Shown piece by piece: positions 1 to 7,466 of a stretch of DNA of 13,717 bases. A program made the translations under genes and the position numbers. The DNA is from an uncultured Eubacteriales bacterium (GTDB lineage: Bacteria > Bacillota > Clostridia > Christensenellales > DTU072): NCBI GenBank assembly GCA_902766325.1, contig CACXDF010000098.1, forward strand, positions 1 through 13,717, written 5' to 3'. The notes beneath the pieces are model-generated. The model had not been told where the DNA came from. It did no database searches and saw only the letters and a list, made by a program, of their open reading frames with translations. Within the stretch, counting starts at the first letter, position 1; each line of letters starts with the position of its first letter.

Positions 1-3000
1 AGTTTGCCTTCCGTTTCGTCGGGGCGAATATAGGCGCGGGTAGAAATCATATCCGCCGAGAAAGATCCCATATGCGCAAAAGCCGTACCGCCGACGGTAA
101 AGATATCCCACTCGTCGGTATAAAAACCGCCGACGCGGAGTTGCGCGTTATGCGTGATGCTCTCGCCGAATACTCCCGAACGCTTTTCTTTGGCGGTCAA
201 CGAGGAATATTGGACGGCGCTACCGTTCAGTAACAGGTCGATCCTCTCCGTTCCGGCCGTCTTGGCCCTACGGATCTCGGTAAGCACTTGCGGACGACGG
301 ACTTGAGCCACACCGCCGTCGCCTTCGCGGAACAAATTGCTTTGTCCGGACAATACGAAATAATTCAGACCGATCTTGAAGTCGTAGGCGCTGCTTCCGG
401 GCACGGAAGAGATCGTTTTGACCGTCTTGTTCCTCAATTCGTCGGACAACGAAGCGTACGTTTGTTGCGCGCCGCCGACGGTAAAATTCATCCACTCGTC
501 GGTGAAATAACTTCCCGCCGCGACATAAAGCTTTCCGTCTCGATCGGAAGCGAAGAGGTCGATACCTTTTTCTCCTTCGCTGAGGTCGGTATAATCTTTC
601 GTCGTTCCGCCGATCTTTACAAGAACGGTATCCGTCAAGCCGTTGTTAACGCGGAACATATCTACCGTATAGTCTTTTAACCTGACGTTCACTTTTTGAC
701 TTCTCATCTGGTCGGACAATCTATCCAAAGAATCAAACGTCGTTCCTCTCACCGAAAATTCTTCCCACTCGTTATCCGTATACCAATAGCCGAGACGGAT
801 GGCCGCTCTGCCGCCGACGATCTCGACGATATACGGCTGTTGATCTTCTTCGCCGTTCACCACGACCGTCTTGCCGAGTTCGTCCATCGTAAAGTAAGTG
901 GTACTGTACAAAACGACGACGCCGTTCAAAGCAAGGGGCAAATAGTAGTCCGTCATATCGTCGGAGCGATACACGGTCGCTTTTCTGATCTCCACTTTAC
1001 CCGTTTCCGGATTCATACGGAACAGATCGCCCTCGTACATATCGGTGTAGATCATGATCTCTTCTTCCAGATCGATGGAAGAATTTTTTCCGAACGAATA
1101 GCGAACGAGCGTCTCGTATCTGGGCAAATAATGATCGACCTTAAGAACGAGCGTATATCCTTCGGGATCGCGAACGTACAGTTCTACCGGTTCCGCTTCT
1201 CCCGTTACCGTCACCTTTTGCGCTTTCATACCGGCGTTCAATCTGTCGTAATAGACGCGTTCTCCGTCGATCGTGAACGCTTCTCTCTCGTTCTTGTATT
1301 CTACGGCAAGCGTTTCGGCATAACCGTTGGCGTCCGTATACAAAGCGACGGAAGAACCGTTGACGTCCACTTCACGCGTTTTCTCCGCAGTCGTAAGGTC
1401 GTTATAGGAGACGAAGGAAGAAACGATATCCGCATAATTACGGAAAGCGAACACGGTGTACTTTTCGTACTTGTCGTCGTATTCCACCGCTTTTCTGATC
1501 TCCGCGTGGCCGTCGACGTTGTCGTACAACTTGCCGCTTCCGCTCACGGTGGCGACTGTTCTGCGCTTCTGGTCGTCGGACAAACTCTTATAGGGGACGA
1601 GCTCTCCCTTATACGTCGTTACGGGTTCGAATAACGTATCGTGATACAAAACGGCTTCCAATACCTCGGCGTAGCCGTCTCTGTCGGTATCGGCGTATAA
1701 CTTTTTGCTGCCGCCTTTCGCCGTGACTTCCTGTTGCTTTTGCTTTTCCGTCAAGGCAAGATTACTGCCCGTATCCGAATAATATACGGGCATATCCGTC
1801 AGAATAAGCGAGAAGTTTTCCGAACCCATCGGCAAAACGCCGAATTTACGGAAGGTAGCGTAATAGTCCTCGTATTCTTCGCTTGTACGGACATAGGCGT
1901 AGCCGTCCCGATCGGAATAAAGATATTGCTTGTCCGTTTCTCCGACGACGTCTACTTTTTGTTCTTTCAGCGTCTGCGTCAGGGACGAATATGCAATGGG
2001 CTCTCCCGTATAAGTCGTCAGTTGCACCCACTCGGAGCCGTAACGGGCGGTGACGAGCACGTCGGCGTACCCGTCTCCGTCGCTATCGTTATAGAGATCG
2101 TAATAACGACCGTTTACCGACTTTCTCGGCACGACGCCGTTCAGACTCTCAAGCAGATCTTCATAATTCGTCTTGACCGTCGTTACGGTCACGGTATCAT
2201 CGGTCGGGCTGTCCGCCGCGTACAAAGCGGAATAGACGTATTCGAGGAAGTAAGATCCTTCCGCGCCGACGTTGGTGATAACGGGATTGCTCCACGTCAA
2301 TTCATAAGAAGGATTGACGAGATAGTTGTTACCGCTGCTGAGACCGGAGATATAGGACATATCGAATCTTATTTCATGCTCCATACCTTTGTCGTCCAAG
2401 AAGACGAACGCCGGCTTCGTACCGATCACATAGCTGGTAGAATCGTAATAATTGGCGACATACTTGCCCTGAATATTCGTTCCTTCGTAATCGCGCGGAT
2501 CAAAGGTATCCTCCGTCAGCAGATTGCCGTCGGTGTCGTAGACGTTGAACTTGACGTGACTGAACTTCCGGACGCCTACGTTCAGACGAAGGGCGATCAA
2601 TTGTCCGTGGAAACGGGTGTGGATATAGACGGTGCCGCCGGCAGGTTTGACCAGTTTTTCCTGGTTATCGCCGTACTTATAAATATCGAACGCCCAATCA
2701 AAGCGGGAAACGGTCGTATTGCCGTCGTCGTCGGTAGACGAGTTGCTGTACTTTCTGGCGATATATTCGTTCTGCACCGAAAGCTGATACAGCACGCTCC
2801 TTTCCCAAGCGAACACGATATCGAAAACATATTGCGCGAAGTAGTCGGAAATAAACCGTTCCTCCGCGGCATGATAGTCGTTATAGAAGCGCTCCTGCGT
2901 CGCATATCCGGCGGGGTTGAAATTATTGGTGTCGGACAAATACGCGTATTTTGCGAGCAAATATTCGTACGGATCGATGTCGATCTCGTCCACGACGGGC

Positions 3001-6000
3001 ACGTTGGCTTCGTAATATTCCAATTCGTAATACACGGTGCCTTCCATGAACTTCGAGTCGGCGGTAAGAACGTACTTGTCTCCGGAAAGAACGTAGAAGG
3101 TATTGGCCGGAATGACCTCGCCAGGGGTCGCCACGGAAGAGTCGGCGGGACGATAAACGTAGTTGTCCTTATCGTATACGACGGCGTATTCGGTGGTGTC
3201 GATCTCTCTGTTGGTCACGACGATACGACAGGGGAAAACGGTCTCGCCCATCATACCTTCGGCAACGATTATTTCCGTCACGACGAAATAACCTCTCAAG
3301 GTCACCATATTCCAGTCGATCACGAAACGGCAAGGGAAGGTCGTCCATTCGCTCTGATTCCACTTACTGCGGACGTGCGGCGTTTCGTTCTCCGGCGTCC
3401 AGGTCTCGATGCCGGTAGTACGGCTCGGGTCGGTACAGACGTTGAATTGATAAGAGTCGATAAGGGGCTCGGCGGGTTCCATCACGAATAACGCAATAGG
3501 ATCGTAATACATATCGACCAATCGCCCGTCGTCGTCATAGATGGAAACGACGTTGTATTCATCCTCGGTACTGTAGTACTGGGGCGGCCAAGTCGTATTG
3601 GTATCGTAATAAACACTGTGCAAAGCGCCGAGTTCGGCCGACACTCTGGAAGTGAGAGTCAGATAATACCGTCTCGTCTCTCCCATGAAGCTGCCGTTGG
3701 TGCGGGGCGAATATTGCGTCTTGCAGTATGCGGTGACTTCGACCGAATCGGGATCGTATTCGAATAACAGCCTGCGGTATTCAGCCTTATAGATATAGAC
3801 GTAATCGCCGGCTAAGTGATCTTCTCCGTCTTCTTCGTACTGAAGAGCCTTTTCCATATCAAAATAGTAATAGCTCTCTCCCGCGTCGTAGAATACGACG
3901 TCACGGAGTCCCTGCCAATAGATATAGATCGTCTCGTCCGCGCCTTGGGACACGAACTCGTCCGCCACCTCGCGACGCACGTTATAATAGGTGTTGTAAT
4001 AATATTTGTTTTGCTCCTGCGTTACGAGTCCGGACAACGTACGGAGCGAAAATTTAACTTGGGCGATATCCTGATTTTCCGCGCCTTCTCTTTCAAAGAA
4101 AGAGTTGGCCGCCACTTCTATCGGTTCTCTCGTAATGGTCTTTTTCGCTCCCAATTCGAACACCATGATAGTGCCCTCTTGAATCAACGTTCCGTCGTCC
4201 AACAAGACGTCTTCCGGATAAACGTAGAAGTCGTAGTCGAGCGGTTCGTACTCGTCGCGATAATCCTGATAGAAATGCGTGCGAAGGGTATCGTGCAAAG
4301 CGGTCGTATAAGGATTGACTCCGGTGATATCCTTAAACGATCCGACCTGATACATGTAATACTTATTTTTGATCCCCTGCAGACCTTTTACGCGGTACGT
4401 AAAACCGGCGTTGACCTTGATGTTGCCGATCAAGCCTTTAACGCGGAACAAACTCTGCAAAGTATCGTTACTGGAGGTGATCTCCATTTGCTCCGGTTCG
4501 GGAACGACGTACGCGTCCTTACACAATGCGGAGATGATACTGGTAAGAGAAAGGTTAAAATCGTTATCCGCAAAAGAGGATACGTTATCGGAAATGGAGG
4601 TCTCGCCGTTCATATAAGCGGTCATAGACGCCATAAAGACGTCCTCGCGGATCTTCATCTTCGGGATAGCCTGCTGTCCGTTTTTATAGACGCATTCGAT
4701 ACTGACCCAGATATAACCCATCGCGTGCTCGGCGTCGCTTTTTTCTTTCGGGTCGGCACTGTTCAACTTCTTATACATTTCGTTATTGAAACTGACGTCG
4801 TCCGAACTCAAACGGATAATGACGGTATCCGTGCCCATGATCCGCAGCGTCAGGTCGAACGCGCTCCTGCCTTCTCGCTTCCAAACGCCGGTCGGGTCGC
4901 CCTCCGGCACTTTGATGCCGTCGTCGTTGACGTAATTATCCGTAACGAACTGATCGTAAATCAGTTCAAAAGTAAGGCCGGTATTGCTGGCGAGAACGTA
5001 CGGCGTATTAAGACCGGAACTTTCGCCGATGGTGGCGGAAAGCAATTTGCTTAAATCGACCGTCTCTTGCGAGCTGAACACGAAGTTGCCGTCCAGCGTA
5101 CCGGAATAAGTATATATTTCTCCGAGCGGTTTAAACCGGCTGAAGTCGATATCGGCGATGGGCACCGCTTCACCGAAGTGAGTGGGCGTCAATTCCAATT
5201 TCCACATCATGTTCGACGGTTCGCCCGGTTCTACGCCGAGGTTGGTGTACATGATCATTGTCATAAGATTGGTATCGACGTCGAGCGTCAGCGTAAAGTA
5301 CGTCTTTTCGACCATCAATTCGGCGCTGGGAATACCGAGCATAATGGCGAGTTGGTCGAGAGTGTACGGCAAAACGGAGTCGACGATATTAATAAGTTGT
5401 CTGGTGGTAAAGGTACCGGCGCCCGTTTCTTCCAACATCTGTTTGATAAGTTCGATATCGACGAGCAAGGTTTCGGTATTGGCCGAGAAAAGGCTCTCCT
5501 GTTTTTTCAGAAGAACGGCGTTATAAACGTACTCTTCCACGTACTCCCGGATATAGTTTTCATCGTATTGCCCGCGCATAGACTCGCGGATCTCCTCCAC
5601 CGCCCTGCTGTTGAGCAGCTGTTCGCGATATATTCTTTCGTCTTCCGTCGTGAATTCTATTTTTTCCGTGATAGAGGTCTTGGCCATGATGTATTCGAGA
5701 GCCTTGTTCTTTTTATCGCTCGTAGCCGGGTCCAAAATGCCGTCGACGATACTGACGATGACGTTATTGATCAAAATATTGAATCGTTTTAAAGCGTGAG
5801 CGAGGTCAAGATGCTCGTCGTACACCTGCGGGAAACCGAGATATTCCAAGTCGATCCACCCGTACAGATATTCCAGACCGGTGATATCGAGGTAAGAACG
5901 CTCGTTTTTATAATAAATACCGAACGCAAGTTCTCCGTTTGCTATGTCGCGGAATTCGATAAAGACGTTGTTGGTCGTATTGTCGACCGGGTTCATATCC

Positions 6001-7262
6001 GTCCTGATCAAAGCGTCGAACTGAGAGTCCCACGACGGCACGTACAACTTGCCTTTGAATTCGTAGTTACCGTAATCGAACTCTTTATACCAGTCTTTGT
6101 TCTCGACGTCCAGTCCCGACTCCGGATAGACCCACCCGTAGTCGAACGTGACGTGACAGGTATACGTAAACGGCGTATTGTTTTGACTTCGAGTAACGCC
6201 CGTGAAATCGAATATGGCGTTTGTTAAGACGTTATTGACGTTTTCTTTATCCGGCGATATCCTCGAGTCCATATCGGCGAGGATGGTGCTGATGGTCGCA
6301 TTTGCGACGGCGGAAAAACGGAAACCGAGATACTTATAGGTCAAGGGGTCCCACTTTCTGCCGAAAGGACCGAACAATCTGTACAACAAAGGCGTGACTT
6401 TATCGCTGACACTGGTAAGGTTCATCGCCGGGAAGAAGATGCCGATGATATCGTCGTTGACGGTACGCTTATGTTCGTTGACGATAATGTTGAGGTACTT
6501 GCTGATGTCGTTGGTACCGGCGTCGGCGCCTATTCCCAAAGATGTAAGAAGGCCTTCGACGGACAGATGGACGAGCAAGCGGATCATCTGTTGATACAAA
6601 ACGGTGTCGCCGAACTCGGGAAAACTGCGACGGGCGCCCTGGATATCGACGTAAAGGATATTACCGGGATCGTCGCTGTTACTGTTCAGTCCGTCGAAAT
6701 ACAGTCCGATCATGACTTCGTTGGTGGCGCCGTTATACCACTCTATGGAAATGTCGCTCTTCTTGATGGCTTCGTTATGGATCTCAAGCGCGTTGACGAG
6801 AGTACGCGTGCCTTCGGCGTTGTTTTCGTCGTAGTAGTTACCGTTCTCGTAATATTTATAGATCGGGTTCCCATCATCGTCTTCGTACGGATAGGTATAG
6901 AGATAGGCGTTGACGCGGAGCTCGAAGTTGCCGGCGGTCTGGTTTTCTTCGTCGAGAAGGTCGATGGCGTAATTAACGCCCATATAATAACCGGTGTCCA
7001 CGAAAGAAGTGCCATCGAGATAGGTGCGGAGAGAGTTGATGGATTCAACGAATTCGTCGATCGCTTGTTCTTTGGTGGTATGGTCTTTGTAGATTTCGTT
7101 CAGAGAGCCTTGACGGATGTAGTACGTCTGCTGTTTAACGGGTTCTTCGATGTTGATCAGTTTGTCTTCCGAACTGGATGAACAACCCGTAAGTAACATC
7201 GCGAACATCAGCGCAAAAATAACGCATGATAAAAAGTGTTTCGCTAATCGTCTCGTACTCAT
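1..7262 (-). CDS. Giant repeat-containing surface lipoprotein (partial, C-terminus outside window)
   Basis: I do not recognise this protein as a named family. The minus frame from ATG at 7262 is open to the left edge, giving at least 2,420 residues. Residues 1-26 form a lipoprotein signal peptide: basic start (R4, R5, K8), hydrophobic core, then lipobox L24-T-G-C27 followed by a Ser/Glu linker. The mature protein should be lipid-anchored at Cys27 on the outer face of the membrane. Visible layout: beta-rich N-terminal part with a possible internal duplication (about 111-210 and 398-462); a charged, mostly helical stretch (about 485-640); a long Tyr/Asp/Glu-rich middle with a possible Ig-like module (about 1290-1350); and a C-terminal degenerate repeat array from residue 1723 onward. 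Cysteines are rare. No catalytic motif is visible. The start is supported by GGAGA 9 nt upstream and a consensus promoter. Adhesion, scaffolding or substrate binding is possible, but this is inference only. Confidence 0.93.
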   Translation of the reverse strand, partial: MSTRRLAKHFLSCVIFALMFAMLLTGCSSSSEDKLINIEEPVKQQTYYIRQGSLNEIYKDHTTKEQAIDEFVESINSLRTYLDGTSFVDTGYYMGVNYAIDLLDEENQTAGNFELRVNAYLYTYPYEDDDGNPIYKYYENGNYYDENNAEGTRTLVNALEIHNEAIKKSDISIEWYNGATNEVMIGLYFDGLNSNSDDPGNILYVDIQGARRSFPEFGDTVLYQQMIRLLVHLSVEGLLTSLGIGADAGTNDISKYLNIIVNEHKRTVNDDIIGIFFPAMNLTSVSDKVTPLLYRLFGPFGRKWDPLTYKYLGFRFSAVANATISTILADMDSRISPDKENVNNVLTNAIFDFTGVTRSQNNTPFTYTCHVTFDYGWVYPESGLDVENKDWYKEFDYGNYEFKGKLYVPSWDSQFDALIRTDMNPVDNTTNNVFIEFRDIANGELAFGIYYKNERSYLDITGLEYLYGWIDLEYLGFPQVYDEHLDLAHALKRFNILINNVIVSIVDGILDPATSDKKNKALEYIMAKTSITEKIEFTTEDERIYREQLLNSRAVEEIRESMRGQYDENYIREYVEEYVYNAVLLKKQESLFSANTETLLVDIELIKQMLEETGAGTFTTRQLINIVDSVLPYTLDQLAIMLGIPSAELMVEKTYFTLTLDVDTNLMTMIMYTNLGVEPGEPSNMMWKLELTPTHFGEAVPIADIDFSRFKPLGEIYTYSGTLDGNFVFSSQETVDLSKLLSATIGESSGLNTPYVLASNTGLTFELIYDQFVTDNYVNDDGIKVPEGDPTGVWKREGRSAFDLTLRIMGTDTVIIRLSSDDVSFNNEMYKKLNSADPKEKSDAEHAMGYIWVSIECVYKNGQQAIPKMKIREDVFMASMTAYMNGETSISDNVSSFADNDFNLSLTSIISALCKDAYVVPEPEQMEITSSNDTLQSLFRVKGLIGNIKVNAGFTYRVKGLQGIKNKYYMYQVGSFKDITGVNPYTTALHDTLRTHFYQDYRDEYEPLDYDFYVYPEDVLLDDGTLIQEGTIMVFELGAKKTITREPIEVAANSFFEREGAENQDIAQVKFSLRTLSGLVTQEQNKYYYNTYYNVRREVADEFVSQGADETIYIYWQGLRDVVFYDAGESYYYFDMEKALQYEEDGEDHLAGDYVYIYKAEYRRLLFEYDPDSVEVTAYCKTQYSPRTNGSFMGETRRYYLTLTSRVSAELGALHSVYYDTNTTWPPQYYSTEDEYNVVSIYDDDGRLVDMYYDPIALFVMEPAEPLIDSYQFNVCTDPSRTTGIETWTPENETPHVRSKWNQSEWTTFPCRFVIDWNMVTLRGYFVVTEIIVAEGMMGETVFPCRIVVTNREIDTTEYAVVYDKDNYVYRPADSSVATPGEVIPANTFYVLSGDKYVLTADSKFMEGTVYYELEYYEANVPVVDEIDIDPYEYLLAKYAYLSDTNNFNPAGYATQERFYNDYHAAEERFISDYFAQYVFDIVFAWERSVLYQLSVQNEYIARKYSNSSTDDDGNTTVSRFDWAFDIYKYGDNQEKLVKPAGGTVYIHTRFHGQLIALRLNVGVRKFSHVKFNVYDTDGNLLTEDTFDPRDYEGTNIQGKYVANYYDSTSYVIGTKPAFVFLDDKGMEHEIRFDMSYISGLSSGNNYLVNPSYELTWSNPVITNVGAEGSYFLEYVYSALYAADSPTDDTVTVTTVKTNYEDLLESLNGVVPRKSVNGRYYDLYNDSDGDGYADVLVTARYGSEWVQLTTYTGEPIAYSSLTQTLKEQKVDVVGETDKQYLYSDRDGYAYVRTSEEYEDYYATFRKFGVLPMGSENFSLILTDMPVYYSDTGSNLALTEKQKQQEVTAKGGSKKLYADTDRDGYAEVLEAVLYHDTLFEPVTTYKGELVPYKSLSDDQKRRTVATVSGSGKLYDNVDGHAEIRKAVEYDDKYEKYTVFAFRNYADIVSSFVSYNDLTTAEKTREVDVNGSSVALYTDANGYAETLAVEYKNEREAFTIDGERVYYDRLNAGMKAQKVTVTGEAEPVELYVRDPEGYTLVLKVDHYLPRYETLVRYSFGKNSSIDLEEEIMIYTDMYEGDLFRMNPETGKVEIRKATVYRSDDMTDYYLPLALNGVVVLYSTTYFTMDELGKTVVVNGEEDQQPYIVEIVGGRAAIRLGYWYTDNEWEEFSVRGTTFDSLDRLSDQMRSQKVNVRLKDYTVDMFRVNNGLTDTVLVKIGGTTKDYTDLSEGEKGIDLFASDRDGKLYVAAGSYFTDEWMNFTVGGAQQTYASLSDELRNKTVKTISSVPGSSAYDFKIGLNYFVLSGQSNLFREGDGGVAQVRRPQVLTEIRRAKTAGTERIDLLLNGSAVQYSSLTAKEKRSGVFGESITHNAQLRVGGFYTDEWDIFTVGGTAFAHMGSFSADMISTRAYIRPDETEGK
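3..2096 (-). repeat. C-terminal array of about 12 degenerate protein repeats in the giant lipoprotein
   Basis: Residues 1723 to at least 2420 can be read as tandem units of about 45-83 residues. The rough consensus is an opening LYxDxDGYAEV strand, an aromatic/acidic middle (EY..YxxF), then xYxSLTxxxK and a VxVxG strand. The Leu of the YxSL motif is encoded near 1980, 1752, 1581, 1395, 1239, 885 (Met), 717, 582, 447, 198 and 60 (Phe). One unit near 1060 is strongly degraded. The GYA-type motif occurs near 2067, 1899, 1671, 1506, 1320 and 1155. Three late units share a YTDEWxxFxVGG sub-motif (Trp codons at 765, 492 and 108). The first unit has the acidic loop D1726-S-D-G-D-G-Y-A-D1734, which resembles FG-GAP/VCBS or thrombospondin-3 calcium loops. 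The array continues past the left edge, so its unit number is a minimum. The alignment was made by eye. Confidence 0.75.
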
Positions 7263-7271
7263 AAAATCTCT

Positions 7272-7276
7272 TCTCC
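7272..7276 (-). promoter_or_regulatory. Ribosome binding site of the giant lipoprotein gene
   Basis: GGAGA on the minus strand, 9 nt before the ATG at 7262. It supports that ATG, which is also the only start giving a proper lipoprotein signal peptide. Confidence 0.7.
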
Positions 7277-7318
7277 GCTAACCGGTCGCGCGAGCGCACG
7301 CCGCATTTAGTATTATTT

Positions 7319-7347
7319 ATTATATATTTATAGCGCGCGGTTGTCAA
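7319..7347 (-). promoter_or_regulatory. Consensus sigma-A-type promoter of the giant lipoprotein gene
   Basis: On the minus strand a perfect TTGACA -35 (7347-7342) is separated by exactly 17 bp from a perfect TATAAT -10 (7324-7319). The expected start of transcription is near 7312, giving an untranslated leader of about 50 nt. The spacer contains GCGCGC, and the leader contains the palindrome TCGCGCGA (7286-7293). Either could be an operator, but nothing here proves that. A full-consensus match suggests strong expression unless it is repressed. Confidence 0.85.
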
Positions 7348-7430
7348 TACCCGTTTCCGCCCATTTTTTTTAAAGAAAAATTTAAGGAGCGACAAAAGCG
7401 TTCTTTTTTTTCGTTTTGCCCTTAATTTGT

Positions 7431-7459
7431 TTGCAAAAAGGAGAAAATAATGCTATATT
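7431..7459 (+). promoter_or_regulatory. Probable promoter of the ecfA1-ecfA2-ecfT-truA operon
   Basis: TTGCAA (7431-7436, 4 of 6 matches) lies 17 bp before TATATT (7454-7459, 5 of 6). The -10 is preceded by TGC, an extended -10 element. Transcription would begin at about 7466-7467, on or one base before the ecfA1 ATG, which implies a leaderless or near-leaderless transcript. Confidence 0.6.
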
Positions 7460-7461
7460 GA
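7437..7461 (+). other. SD-like AAAGGAG plus three-codon mini-ORF (Met-Leu-Tyr-stop) before ecfA1
   Basis: AAAGGAG (7437-7443) is too far from the ecfA1 ATG (23 nt) to serve it. It sits 6 nt before an out-of-frame ATG at 7450 that reads Met-Leu-Tyr-stop (TGA 7459-7461), ending 5 nt before ecfA1. If a longer transcript exists, this could drive initiation followed by re-initiation at ecfA1. It overlaps the proposed promoter, so it may be coincidental. Confidence 0.3.
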
Positions 7462-7466
7462 CCCCG

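Noticed and set aside
1..2096. CRISPR-like or tandem DNA repeats
   Set aside because: Repetition is mostly at protein level with variable spacing. Only the segment pair around 89-127 and 473-511 is alike at DNA level, so this is an internal coding duplication.
288..7181. A series of long plus-strand open frames (for example 696-1634, 1734-3491, 3816-5054) across the left half
   Set aside because: They lie in the codon register exactly complementary to the minus-strand lipoprotein gene. That gene rarely uses TTA, CTA or TCA codons, so its complement has few stops. The plus products have no domains, starts or ribosome binding sites, while the minus frame has a lipobox, promoter and repeats.
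7341..7370. Plus-strand promoter using TTGTCA at 7341-7346
   Set aside because: No -10-like hexamer is found at 15-19 bp; only a T run is there. The sequence is the complement of the lipoprotein -35 region.
7416..7466. Upstream TTG start for ecfA1 adding 17 residues
   Set aside because: The extra residues do not fit the family, which begins with the first beta-strand, and the proposed promoter lies inside this stretch.
7263..7466. Vitamin riboswitch in front of the ECF operon
   Set aside because: I see no recognisable conserved riboswitch core, and the best promoter leaves no room for a leader RNA.
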